64,000 bases of DNA from assembly GCF_900141875.1 (NCBI RefSeq), contig NZ_FQZE01000001.1, positions 1 through 64,000 of the forward strand. The letters run 5' to 3'. Shown piece after piece: positions 25,417 through 34,037 of this stretch. The position numbers and the translations under genes are program-made. The notes below the pieces were generated by a model. It ran no database searches and was not told the origin of the DNA. It was given only the letters and a program-made list of their open reading frames with translations. The number at the start of each line of letters is the position of its first letter. The first letter of the stretch is position 1. Origin of the DNA: Tangfeifania diversioriginum (lineage in GTDB: Bacteria; Bacteroidota; Bacteroidia; Bacteroidales; Prolixibacteraceae).

Positions 25417-27536
25417 CCCAGTGTTATATAAACAATATCGCCACGGTTAGCCTTTGCACCTGGTGTCAGCGATTGCCGAACAACTTTCCCCATTCCTTTC
25501 AGGCGCACCTGCAACCCGGCATTTTCCAGTAAAAAAATGGCTTCGCTGGCCCCCATCCCTTTCACATCGGGCACAGCACCAACTGAAGTTTCATTTTCAT
25601 CCAGAATAATCCGGTCGTCAACTCTTTTCACTTTCACAAGCTCTGATGCAGGATTACCTTCCAGATTTTTAATGCTTAATTCTTCTGCCAGCCGAAAAAT
25701 ATTTTCAGGATTCCCGTTTTTAATTTCGGGCAATTGCGGTTCGGATGGTAACGTTTTCTCTTCGGGTGCGTCATCGAACAGGATACGCGCCGCATACACT
25801 TTTTCGGCAATTTCTTTAAACACAGGCCCGGCAACTGAGCCACCGTAATAAGTTCCGCCCCTCGGGTTATTCACTGTCACTATCAATGAATATTTTGGAT
25901 CATCAGCCGGGAAATAGCCTGCAAAAGAAGCGAGGTACATTCCTTTTTCGTAACCTCCCTGGCTTGTTGCCACCTGCGCAGTACCGGTTTTGCCGGCTAT
26001 TTTAAACCACGGGTTCTGCAGCGAACGTCCGGTGCCGTTTTCGCAAACTCCCTCGAGCAGTTTTTGAGCTTTTCCAAGGGTTTCCTTAGTTGTAATCATC
26101 GGATTCAGCACTTCGGTTTTAAATTGCTTGACCTGCATCCCGCTCTTCCTGATTTCTTTAACCAGCCGGGGTTTTACCATTCGCCCGTCGTTAGCTACGG
26201 CATTGTAAAATGTGAGTACCTGCAACGGGGTCATTTTAGATTCGTAACCATACGACATCCACGCCAGTGTGGTGCCCCACCAGTCGGAGTCGCCCGGATA
26301 CTTAAAAAATGGCTGGCCTTCCCCTTTTATCTCCATCCCGAGAGGCTTATTCAATCCAAAGTTGTAAATCCGGTCCACATAATCTTCAGGATTATTTTCA
26401 TAACACGATGTGATTATTTTTGCGACACCTACGTTGGAAGACTTCTCAAATATTTGTTTGACGGTCATTTCCCCGTGCCCGCCATAGCGGTAATCACTGT
26501 CGTAAATAGTTTGGCCTTTGTATTTCCAAACGCCGCTACCGGTATCAAACACATCGCTGGTATCGATTAATCCATCCTCCATTGCAGCCACCAAAGAAAC
26601 CAGTTTGAATGTGGAGCCGGGCTCGTAGTTTCCGGCATGCCCCATAGCATAATTATAATTTTCAAAATAGTCACCGTTTTCTCTTCCGAGGTTCGAAATG
26701 GCTTTAATTTCGCCGGTTTCAACATCCATTAAAATGGCTGTTCCCCAATCGGCATTCATTTTTTTCAACTGCCTGTAAAGCGCACTTTCGGTAATATCCT
26801 GCAATTTAATATTGATGGTAGTTATCAGATCCATCCCATCGCGGGGTTCAATTTCAGTCCGGGTAACCCAGCGTCCCGAAAGGTTTTCTTTGTAGCTGAT
26901 GCCTTCTTCGCCTTTCAAATATTGTTCGTAAGCCCCCTCGAGACCGGTGTAACCAATATTGCCGTGCACGCCGCCGTAGGCTCCTTTGTTCAAATCGCCA
27001 ATGGTGCGGAGTGCGAGCGATCCCAGCGGGTTTAACCTTTTGTTTTCCTGTTCGATAATCATTCCCCCGCCAAAACGACCGCGACGCAAAATGGGAAATT
27101 TCTTGATTTGCTGAAGCTCATGATAGTCCACCTTCCGGGGAGTGAGCATATATCCGCGATCGCCTTTCCGGAAAGCTGCATTCAGCCTTCTTGCATATTC
27201 ATTTTTCGATGCATCTTTAAAAAAGGCAGAAAGTGCATGAGCCAGCGAGTCGCTTTGATTGTTAAACACCCGTTTCACCCCTTCGGCAGCCAGGTCAATT
27301 CTGACAAAATAACCGGGAACCGAGGTGGCCAAAACACTGCCATCGTCGGCACAAATATTCCCGCGATTGGGTTGCACGCGGAGCGTGTTTTCTTCCAGAT
27401 TTTTGGCAATTTGCGCCCACCGTTCATTTTTAATTTGCTGAACAGAAACCATTTTTAAAATTACCGCTATTCCAAACAACAGCAGTACGAAATAAATAAT
27501 GGCTATACGCGATACTATTGACTTTCTGATATCCAC
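25413..27536 (-). CDS. ftsI: Septal penicillin-binding protein 3 with PASTA domain
   Basis: The 707-residue class B transpeptidase cross-links septal peptidoglycan with FtsW. A short cytoplasmic tail and one membrane helix (residues ~9-30) precede the pedestal domain. The transpeptidase has S308-T-F-K, S366-S-N and K516-T-G. A single C-terminal PASTA domain (VPDVKGMGASEAIFLLENAG to the end) follows, as in many Bacteroidota and Gram-positive PBPs but not in E. coli. It overlaps murE by 4 bases and lies 3 bases after ftsL. Confidence 0.95.
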   Translation of the reverse strand: MDIRKSIVSRIAIIYFVLLLFGIAVILKMVSVQQIKNERWAQIAKNLEENTLRVQPNRGNICADDGSVLATSVPGYFVRIDLAAEGVKRVFNNQSDSLAHALSAFFKDASKNEYARRLNAAFRKGDRGYMLTPRKVDYHELQQIKKFPILRRGRFGGGMIIEQENKRLNPLGSLALRTIGDLNKGAYGGVHGNIGYTGLEGAYEQYLKGEEGISYKENLSGRWVTRTEIEPRDGMDLITTINIKLQDITESALYRQLKKMNADWGTAILMDVETGEIKAISNLGRENGDYFENYNYAMGHAGNYEPGSTFKLVSLVAAMEDGLIDTSDVFDTGSGVWKYKGQTIYDSDYRYGGHGEMTVKQIFEKSSNVGVAKIITSCYENNPEDYVDRIYNFGLNKPLGMEIKGEGQPFFKYPGDSDWWGTTLAWMSYGYESKMTPLQVLTFYNAVANDGRMVKPRLVKEIRKSGMQVKQFKTEVLNPMITTKETLGKAQKLLEGVCENGTGRSLQNPWFKIAGKTGTAQVATSQGGYEKGMYLASFAGYFPADDPKYSLIVTVNNPRGGTYYGGSVAGPVFKEIAEKVYAARILFDDAPEEKTLPSEPQLPEIKNGNPENIFRLAEELSIKNLEGNPASELVKVKRVDDRIILDENETSVGAVPDVKGMGASEAIFLLENAGLQVRLKGMGKVVRQSLTPGAKANRGDIVYITLG

Positions 27537-27539
27537 CTA

Positions 27540-27887
27540 TTACTTCTTTTGAACTTTAATTTTCCGGGGAGGCCGGGTAGGCTCCTCCAATCCAATTCCC
27601 GACTCCGTAACTTTCTCCACCACTTCCGACGGCCTGCTGGCATCCATCAGTTTGGCCGAAAGCGTAATCGACTCGGACCGCAACTCTTCGAGCGTGTCCT
27701 GCAATACTTCAATTTGCCTGATGGTGCGTTCCGACCAGTTGCGGTTGGTAATTAACACCAGGGCAAAAAAGGCAAGAAGGAACAAAAACGGTAACTGACG
27801 GGTTACCCGTTCATCGGTGAGGATTGTCCCCCCGAGGAATGGTTTCATTCCGCCTTTCTTTTTACTATTTTTACTTTTTTCTGCCAT
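27540..27887 (-). CDS. ftsL: FtsL-like division protein
   Basis: The 115-residue bitopic protein has a basic N-terminal tail (KNSKKKGGMK), one membrane helix (QLPFLFLLAFFALVLITNR) and a periplasmic coiled coil (IRQIEVLQDTLEELRSE). Sequence is too variable to prove homology, but size, topology and position between rsmH and ftsI match FtsL of the FtsQLB complex. It lies 1 base from rsmH and 3 from ftsI. Confidence 0.75.
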   Translation of the reverse strand: MAEKSKNSKKKGGMKPFLGGTILTDERVTRQLPFLFLLAFFALVLITNRNWSERTIRQIEVLQDTLEELRSESITLSAKLMDASRPSEVVEKVTESGIGLEEPTRPPRKIKVQKK

Positions 27888-27888
27888 A

Positions 27889-28791
27889 TCAAATTTTTTC
27901 TGCTATCCTCAATTTTGCACTTCGCGAGCGCGGGTTTTTCTCCACCTCTTCGGTGCCGGGGATTATCACTTTTCTGTTTACCAATCGAAAAGGAGTAATC
28001 TGGTTCCCGTAAAAATCTTTTTCAATTTTACCCTCAAAATTGCCTGCTTTCATAAAATTTTTACACAGACGATCTTCCAGGCTGTGGTAAGTAATTACAG
28101 CTAATCTGCCGCCCGGCTTAAGCACTTCGAGCGATGCCTGCAAAAATTCTTTCAGTGCATCCATTTCGTCGTTCACTTCAATACGCAAAGCCTGAAAAAC
28201 CTGCGCCAGATATTTATTTTGAATCGCTCTTGGGGCACAACGCAATGCCACTTCTTTTAGTTGACCGGTTGTTTTTAATGGTTCATTACTTCGTTCGCTG
28301 GTTATTTCCGCAGCCAGTCTTTTGGCATTTTTAATTTCGCCATACATTCTGAAAACAAAAATCAGCTGCTCTTCAGTGTAATTGTTAACCACACCGGCAG
28401 CATCTGTGGTTGCGTTGCGGTTCATCCGCATATCGAGCTTATCGTCGAAACGAAACGAAAAACCACGGTCGGCTTCATCAAAATCGTGTGATGAAACGCC
28501 CAGGTCGGCAAAAACTGCATCCACACTTTCAACACCGTGGTAGCGCAGGAAATTTTTCAGGTACCTGAAATTATGCCGGATAAAAAAAAGCCGGTCATCG
28601 TGTATCACATTGCCGGCAGTTTCCTCATCCTGGTCGAAGGCAAATAGCCTCCCGTCCCCCAGTTCATTCAGGATGAGCCGGGAATGGCCTCCGCCACCGT
28701 AGGTAGCATCCACCACAACAGCTCCGGGAAAAAGGTTTAATCCTTCAACAGATTCCCCGGGCAAAACCGGTATGTGATATTCATTTGTCAT
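27889..28791 (-). CDS. rsmH: 16S rRNA (cytosine-1402-N4)-methyltransferase
   Basis: The 300-residue SAM-dependent methyltransferase modifies C1402 of 16S rRNA. It has the N-terminal HIPVLPGESVEGL, the SAM loop VVDATYGGGGHSRLIL, the catalytic-region FADLGVSSHDFDEADRGFSF and the C-terminal GGRLAVITYHSLEDRLCKNF. It overlaps mraZ by 4 bases, the standard dcw arrangement. Confidence 0.95.
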   Translation of the reverse strand: MTNEYHIPVLPGESVEGLNLFPGAVVVDATYGGGGHSRLILNELGDGRLFAFDQDEETAGNVIHDDRLFFIRHNFRYLKNFLRYHGVESVDAVFADLGVSSHDFDEADRGFSFRFDDKLDMRMNRNATTDAAGVVNNYTEEQLIFVFRMYGEIKNAKRLAAEITSERSNEPLKTTGQLKEVALRCAPRAIQNKYLAQVFQALRIEVNDEMDALKEFLQASLEVLKPGGRLAVITYHSLEDRLCKNFMKAGNFEGKIEKDFYGNQITPFRLVNRKVIIPGTEEVEKNPRSRSAKLRIAEKI

Positions 28792-29249
28792 TGCCCTTCC
28801 TGTTTTTTCTTTCTTTTTTCCTGAAATCGTTTGGCAAATGTGGATTTATCCATTCGGCCGGCTTCATATTCTGCTGAATCCCACATCCGGATAGAACGGC
28901 CCATTCCGATTAGCCTCACGCTCTTTGTCAATTTCCCGTAACCGAGATATTCGCCGGGCACATTTATACGTCCATTGGCAGCCATTCCCACTTTGATAAA
29001 GTTCTCGTAAAAAAACTGCAGAAATGCATCATCTTCTTCGTCGAAAGGATCGAGTGTACTTTTAAACGCTTCCACCCTGTTTTTCCAAAACGCTTCGGGG
29101 TAAATGTCGAGGCAGTTTTTAAACAAATTCCGCTCAATAACGAGTGGCTCCAGGGCCATTTCACCCATCTCTTTTTTAAAAGCCGAAGGCAAAACAAAAC
29201 GGCCTTTATCGTCGATGGTTGCATGATATGTCCCTGTAAATTCTGTCAT
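28788..29249 (-). CDS. mraZ: Transcriptional regulator MraZ
   Basis: The 153-residue protein has two SpoVT-AbrB-like repeats: FTGTYHATIDDKGRFVLPSAFKKEM, and the later VGMAANGRINVPGEYLGY. MraZ rings bind repeated boxes upstream of their own gene and repress the dcw cluster. Four such boxes are visible 43-77 bases upstream. It is the first gene of the cluster. The basic C-terminal extension (KRFQEKRKKKQEGQ) is longer than in E. coli. Confidence 0.93.
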   Translation of the reverse strand: MTEFTGTYHATIDDKGRFVLPSAFKKEMGEMALEPLVIERNLFKNCLDIYPEAFWKNRVEAFKSTLDPFDEEDDAFLQFFYENFIKVGMAANGRINVPGEYLGYGKLTKSVRLIGMGRSIRMWDSAEYEAGRMDKSTFAKRFQEKRKKKQEGQ

Positions 29250-29275
29250 TTTTCAGAAAATAGATTTTCGTAGTG

Positions 29276-29326
29276 TAAAAGTAAAAATTTCTTCCATAAT
29301 ATTCCATTTTCTTCCACATTATTCCA
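29276..29326 (-). promoter_or_regulatory. MraZ operator: four TGGAA boxes at exact 10-bp spacing, with adjoining -7 box
   Basis: On the minus strand TGGAA occurs at 29322-29326, 29312-29316, 29302-29306 and 29292-29296, each followed by a 5-base spacer. This matches the phased direct repeats known for MraZ. TACTTTTA (29276-29283), a near match to TAnnTTTG, follows immediately, so a bound MraZ ring would cover the -33 region of the dcw promoter. Confidence 0.8.
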
Positions 29327-29611
29327 CTTTACACTAACCTGTTACACCCGCTATTTTGTTGAAAAGCTGTTAATCAACTGTTGAAAACAAATACAAAAAC
29401 AGAGAACCATTAACACAAAGCTCATTAAATCAGCCATTTATTTCTAACAAGAATATTTACAAACACCCGTTGATAACTCGCCGGATTCATTATATTCAGG
29501 TAAAAAACCAGAGACAGGCCAAACTGAAAAAATGAAGGATACGTATAAAACCTTGTCTTTTCTTCCAATTCAATTAAATTAGCAACCTGATTTAAATGCA
29601 ACAGCCACGAC
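29327..29611. other. Divergent intergenic region, no gene seen
   Basis: These 285 A+T-rich bases separate the dcw cluster from the acyltransferase pair. A minus-strand open frame at 29425-29694 overlaps the acyltransferase start and shows no codon bias or homology. No structured repeat was found. Confidence 0.4.
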
Positions 29612-30442
29612 ATGGGGAATGAAAAAATACCGGAAACTTTTAAGCCTATTGACATGAAGGAGGTCATTGCCTCCAAAAGTCCCGGGCTGGCCAAAATTAT
29701 TCCCGGTTTTGTTTACCGGTACATCAGGCGCATAATGCACATCGACTTTCTAAACGATTTACTTAAAAGATATGGCCACCTGAGAGGCATTGATTTTGTT
29801 GACCAGGTAGTTAAAGAATTCAATGTAAAAGAACATTTATACGGGGTGGAAAATATTCCCGAGTCGGGGCGGTTTATTTTTGCCAGCAACCATCCGCTTG
29901 GAGGATTTGACGGTATGTTGCTGATGAAAACGGTGGATAAAAGACTGGGAAAACCGAGGTTTTTATCCAACGATATTTTGATGAATATCCCTCAGCTAAA
30001 ATCAATGTTCGTTCCGGTAAACAAACATGGCGGGCACAGTCGCGATGTAGCAAAGCTATTGGGAGAGACCTACGAGTCTGATGCCCAGATTCTGATTTTC
30101 CCATCGGGGCTGGCATCACGAAAAATAAAAGGGAAAATTGTTGACCTGGAATGGAAAAAACATTTTATCTCGAAAGCAATTCAATATAAGCGCGATGTAA
30201 TTCCTGTTTTTATTGGCGGGCGAAATTCGAACCGGTTTTACCGGCTGGCCAAACTGCGTAAATTTTTCAGAATTAAATGGAACCTTGAGATGTTTTTTCT
30301 GCCCGACGAAACCATGCGACACCGCAACTCCGATGTCCACATTTACTTTGGAAAACCCATTCCATACAACTCGTTCGATCGATCCAAAACCCACCGGGAA
30401 TGGGCAACAATTGTGAAAGAAAAAGTATATCAATTACAGTAA
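29612..30442 (+). CDS. glsA: Lipid O-acyltransferase (PlsC-like), probable GlsA of glycine-lipid synthesis
   Basis: The 276-residue protein has the glycerophosphate acyltransferase core: SNHPLGGFDGMLL (an HX5D variant of the HX4D catalytic motif, residues ~91-103), SMFVPVNKHGG, the FPSGLASRK block and VIPVFIGGRNS. No strong membrane helix is seen. The gene is 91 bases before a GNAT/hemolysin-type N-acyltransferase. In Bacteroides thetaiotaomicron the same two families, GlsA (O-acyl) and GlsB (N-acyl), make glycine lipids. The amino-acid head group (glycine, ornithine or other) cannot be read from sequence. Confidence 0.75.
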   Translation: MGNEKIPETFKPIDMKEVIASKSPGLAKIIPGFVYRYIRRIMHIDFLNDLLKRYGHLRGIDFVDQVVKEFNVKEHLYGVENIPESGRFIFASNHPLGGFDGMLLMKTVDKRLGKPRFLSNDILMNIPQLKSMFVPVNKHGGHSRDVAKLLGETYESDAQILIFPSGLASRKIKGKIVDLEWKKHFISKAIQYKRDVIPVFIGGRNSNRFYRLAKLRKFFRIKWNLEMFFLPDETMRHRNSDVHIYFGKPIPYNSFDRSKTHREWATIVKEKVYQLQ

Positions 30443-30497
30443 TGACAAGCGATGCAAATTAAAACAGGACAGCTTTAACATTCTAATTGTTATTTGT

Positions 30498-30505
30498 TAA
30501 TTTTG
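30498..30505 (+). promoter_or_regulatory. Bacteroidota -7 promoter element (TAATTTTG) for the N-acyltransferase gene
   Basis: This exact TAnnTTTG match lies 28 bases before the glsB ATG and 56 bases after the glsA stop. It gives the N-acyltransferase its own start in addition to any read-through. Confidence 0.5.
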
Positions 30506-30533
30506 CATTCAGTTTTGAAAAAAAAGATTACGA

Positions 30534-31493
30534 ATGAAAGATATAGTAGCGCCACTACCAAAAGATCAAATTATTGCCGAACTCACCCCGGAAAAAATGT
30601 TGCGTAAAACCAACAAGGGCGGTAATGAAATTTACGTGGTAACCCATAAAAATTCGCCGGCTATTATGCATGAAATAGGCAGGTTGCGCGAAATTACTTT
30701 TCGCGATGCAGGTGGCGGCACCGGTAAAGAAACCGATATCGACGATTACGACATTGCCGATTTTCCTTACAACCAACTAATTGTTTGGGATCCCGAAGCC
30801 CGCGAAATCCTGGGCGGATACCGGTACATGAACTGTTCTGAAACCCCAAAAAACGAAGACGGGGAAGCAATGATGGCCACTGCGCACCTTTTTCATTTAT
30901 CGAAAAAATTTACTGAAGAATATTTGCCGCACATGCTTGAACTGGGGCGTTCATTTGTTCAGCCCAGTTACCAATCGAGCAAAGCCGGGGCAAAAGCACT
31001 TTTTGCGCTTGACAACTTGTGGGACGGTTTGGGTGCACTCACAGTCGATCATCCGGAAATTGAGTATTTCTTCGGGAAAGTCACCATGTATCAGCACTTT
31101 CATAACAAAGCGCGGAACCTGATTCAGTATTTCTTTAAAAAATATTTCCGCGACAAAGAGAATTTGGTATATCCGAAAGAACCGGTGGAATTTGACTACA
31201 ATGAGGAGGAGATGAAAGCGGTATTTACCGGCAAGAACTACAGTGAGGACTACAAAATTCTTGTGCAGACAGTAAGATCATACGGCGAAAACGTGCCGCC
31301 GCTTATTAATGCCTATATGAATATTTCACCCTCGATGAAAACTTTTGGAACGGCACTTAACAAAGATTTTGGCGGGGTGTTGGAAACAGGCATTATTGTT
31401 ACCATAAAAGATATTTACCAGGTGAAATACGATCGCCATATTGAAACCTACATCCAGGACAAGGAAAACAGCGAATGGGAAAATCCTAAATAA
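30534..31493 (+). CDS. glsB: GNAT-family N-acyltransferase, probable GlsB of glycine-lipid synthesis
   Basis: The 319-residue protein belongs to the OlsB/hemolysin-like acyltransferases that attach 3-hydroxy fatty acids to an amino acid. Diagnostic parts are EIGRLREITFRDAGGGTG near residue 45, DDYDIADFPYNQLIVWD, ILGGYRYMNC and LELGRSFVQPSYQ. In Bacteroides GlsB makes N-acyl-glycine (commendamide), the precursor that GlsA acylates further. It ends 14 bases from the convergent regulator gene. Confidence 0.78.
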   Translation: MKDIVAPLPKDQIIAELTPEKMLRKTNKGGNEIYVVTHKNSPAIMHEIGRLREITFRDAGGGTGKETDIDDYDIADFPYNQLIVWDPEAREILGGYRYMNCSETPKNEDGEAMMATAHLFHLSKKFTEEYLPHMLELGRSFVQPSYQSSKAGAKALFALDNLWDGLGALTVDHPEIEYFFGKVTMYQHFHNKARNLIQYFFKKYFRDKENLVYPKEPVEFDYNEEEMKAVFTGKNYSEDYKILVQTVRSYGENVPPLINAYMNISPSMKTFGTALNKDFGGVLETGIIVTIKDIYQVKYDRHIETYIQDKENSEWENPK

Positions 31494-31507
31494 AAGATGT
31501 TAAACGT

Positions 31508-32671
31508 TTATTTTATGGGCATGGCAAACCGGACAACATCGTCGCCGGTGATTTGTTTGTCGCACAAAATAATCAGCCGCTCAATTACATTGCGAAATTC
31601 CCTGATGTTACCTGTCCAGTTAATTTTCTGAAGCTCTTTTATAGCATCATCAGTTATCGCTTTTTCGGGCATTCCATATTCGTTGCAAATCTGGTTGATG
31701 AAATAACCAGCCAAAAGCGGGATATCTTCCAGTCGTTCGTTCAAACCCGGCACATGAATCAAAATAACACTCAGCCGGTGGTACAAATCTTCGCGAAACC
31801 GATTTGCGTCAATTTCTTCTGAAATATTTTTGTTGGTAGCTGCCACAACGCGCACATCAACCTTAATGTGCTTGTCGCCGCCAACCCGCGAAATCACGCT
31901 CTCCTGCAATGCCCGTAAAACTTTGGCCTGGGCGGAGAGGCTCATGTCGCCAATTTCGTCGAGAAACAGCGTGCCACCAGTTGCCTGCTCAAATTTTCCT
32001 TTGCGCTGTTTCACTGCCGAAGTAAAAGCGCCTTTTTCGTGCCCAAACAATTCACTTTCAATTAACTCCGAGGGGATAGCTGCACAATTCACTTCCACAA
32101 ACGGCCCCGAGGACCGACTGCTCTGGTCGTGAATACGCCGGGCCACCAGCTCTTTCCCGGTTCCGTTGGCGCCGGTAATTAAAACCCGCGCGTCGGTAGG
32201 TGCCACGCGGTCGGCCATTTCAATCACTTTTTTGATGGCCGGTGATTCGCCAATTATTTCAAATTTTTTGCTGACTTTCTTTTTCAGAATTTTGGTTTCA
32301 TTTACCAGGGTCGATTTATCCATGGCATTGCGGATAGTAATCAGCAAACGATTGAGGTCCAGCGGTTTTTCAATAAAATCATAGGCTCCTTTTTTTATCG
32401 ATTCAACTGCGGTATCAATATTTCCGTGTCCTGAAATCATTACCACAGGTGTATCGGGTGTCATTTTCTGAAGTTGCTCCAAAACTTCTATGCCATCGAG
32501 GCCGGGCATTTTAATGTCGCAAAGCACAATGTCGTATTCGGCATTTTTTACTATTTCCAGTGCTTTTTTGCCATCCTCTGCCAAATCCACTTCGTATTTT
32601 TCGTACTCGAGAATATCTTTCAACGTATTACGAATACTGCGTTCGTCGTCGATAACAAGAATTTTTGACAT
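31508..32671 (-). CDS. NtrC-family sigma-54 response regulator lacking the DNA-binding domain
   Basis: A receiver domain with phospho-acceptor Asp (DIVLCDIKMPGLDG, residue ~52) is followed by a sigma-54 AAA+ domain. The latter has Walker A GANGTGKE, Walker B LFLDEIGD and the arginine-finger region DLYHRLSVILIHVPGL. The sigma-54 contact loop reads GAFTSA instead of GAFTGA. The protein ends right after the AAA+ lid (GNIREFRNVIERL...FAMPIK) with no Fis-type helix-turn-helix. Only 14 bases separate the stop from the next gene, so the domain is not hidden by a frameshift. The start is the second ATG (MSKILVIDDE); 32680 is possible. No sensor kinase is adjacent. Confidence 0.88.
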   Translation of the reverse strand: MSKILVIDDERSIRNTLKDILEYEKYEVDLAEDGKKALEIVKNAEYDIVLCDIKMPGLDGIEVLEQLQKMTPDTPVVMISGHGNIDTAVESIKKGAYDFIEKPLDLNRLLITIRNAMDKSTLVNETKILKKKVSKKFEIIGESPAIKKVIEMADRVAPTDARVLITGANGTGKELVARRIHDQSSRSSGPFVEVNCAAIPSELIESELFGHEKGAFTSAVKQRKGKFEQATGGTLFLDEIGDMSLSAQAKVLRALQESVISRVGGDKHIKVDVRVVAATNKNISEEIDANRFREDLYHRLSVILIHVPGLNERLEDIPLLAGYFINQICNEYGMPEKAITDDAIKELQKINWTGNIREFRNVIERLIILCDKQITGDDVVRFAMPIK

Positions 32672-32786
32672 AATTTTCAAAATTTATTGAGACACAAAAT
32701 TAATCACCTTCTGCTAAAATAAAATGAAATGGGGACAAACTTTTCCAGGGCGATAAACTTGCTGGAAAATTATAAAAATGGATGGC

Positions 32787-32813
32787 ACAAAAAACCCGGG
32801 AGAATCCCGGGTT
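32787..32813 (-). terminator. Rho-independent terminator of the octaheme/YedE operon
   Basis: On the minus strand AACCCGGGA pairs with TCCCGGGTT around a 3-base loop, followed by TTTTTT. It lies 22 bases after the last operon gene. Confidence 0.8.
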
Positions 32814-32834
32814 AATCATTCAAAATACTTTTGG

Positions 32835-34031
32835 TTAACACCCTCCCTGTATGGTAACTGTTTCGCGTTTTACAGGGGCTCCAATGTTTTTAAGCGCATC
32901 TACCAAATCTTCCATTTTGCCGGCAGCCATGCTCCTGAAAGCGTACTCTTCAAGCTCTGCTTTTACAGCATCTGCCGAAGGTGGTTCAAGCTCGAAAAAC
33001 ATTTCATGGAACTCTTCAGCGCTTTCGCGTAAAACATAATTCTCAGAATTACCAATGTATTTGGCCTTCAGGCAGGCCATCCGCACGAGCGTATCGCTGT
33101 CGGCATAAAACACATTGCTCTTGAGCCGCTGCTTAAAGAGCGGTTCGTATTGCCTGTCCATAATATTTTCAAACGGAATATTTATGGCAAGTGGCAGGTG
33201 AAATTTTTCAAACTCTTCAGGCGAACGCACATCAATAATATTATACTCATAATATTTGTTTACAATTTCATGAGCCAGTTTATCTGCCGACATTTCTTTA
33301 AATACGCAGGTTTGCTGACGTTTGGCCTCCGCAATGCGCCTATTTACAATATCTTGTTTGGAAGGCAAAAAAGCCACAATTGCCAGGACGACAAAAAGAC
33401 CTGCAGCTGCCAGGGCATATTTGTTCCTTAAGGTTTTGCCTATGTTTGATTTCCTTTTGTTCACCTTGTTTTCAATAAACCAGGTAGCCACAAAAGCGCC
33501 AACAGCTATTGCGGCCAGAATAAACCCAAATGCTATATTTGACATTCCAAAAAATTCTGAAATCCGAATTTGCCCCAGGTTATTGGCCCGGTATGTTTCT
33601 TCGAGCAACGGAAAGCTCTCAGTAAATGCAAAAATGCCGAGGATTGCCCCCCCGATAAAAGCCAGTGCATCGAGTTTGCCAATTGCCATGGCGGCCACAC
33701 TGGTTCCCGGGCAAAACCCTCCGATTATAAAACCTGCCCCCATAATAACTCCGCCAATAATAGCTGAATTAACAAAGGTAGGATTTACATAAATGATGCT
33801 GAGGTCGAGCAATCCGTAGTGCCCCAGCAGGAGCACGCCTGCCATTGCGGTAACGCCTGCAGTAAAAAACACCCGCAACACGGTAAAATCGTTGCCGTAA
33901 AATAAGCCAACCAGTTTTTTTGTGGAAGAAAATCCGGCCTGTTCAAGTGCAAACCCAAAACCGATGCCCAGGAAAAAAGCAATCACAAGGCTCAATTCTT
34001 CGCTAACAATATAAGGTACTAATGGTCCCAT
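32835..34031 (-). CDS. YeeE/YedE sulfur transporter half fused to a degenerate rhodanese domain
   Basis: The first ~210 residues form a membrane bundle of the YeeE/YedE (TsuA) family, with the signature GGFCPGTSVAAMAIGKLDALAF whose cysteine helps pass thiosulfate or another sulfur species inward. A helix-linker (residues ~215-240) leads to a rhodanese-like domain (NIIDVRSPEEFEKFHLPLAINIPF, about 250-345). The active-site loop reads FYADSDTLVR, so the catalytic cysteine is missing. The protein ends IQGGC with a terminal cysteine. Six bases upstream lies the other YeeE half. The last gene of a four-gene operon. Confidence 0.82.
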   Translation of the reverse strand: MGPLVPYIVSEELSLVIAFFLGIGFGFALEQAGFSSTKKLVGLFYGNDFTVLRVFFTAGVTAMAGVLLLGHYGLLDLSIIYVNPTFVNSAIIGGVIMGAGFIIGGFCPGTSVAAMAIGKLDALAFIGGAILGIFAFTESFPLLEETYRANNLGQIRISEFFGMSNIAFGFILAAIAVGAFVATWFIENKVNKRKSNIGKTLRNKYALAAAGLFVVLAIVAFLPSKQDIVNRRIAEAKRQQTCVFKEMSADKLAHEIVNKYYEYNIIDVRSPEEFEKFHLPLAINIPFENIMDRQYEPLFKQRLKSNVFYADSDTLVRMACLKAKYIGNSENYVLRESAEEFHEMFFELEPPSADAVKAELEEYAFRSMAAGKMEDLVDALKNIGAPVKRETVTIQGGC

Positions 34032-34037
34032 AATTTT

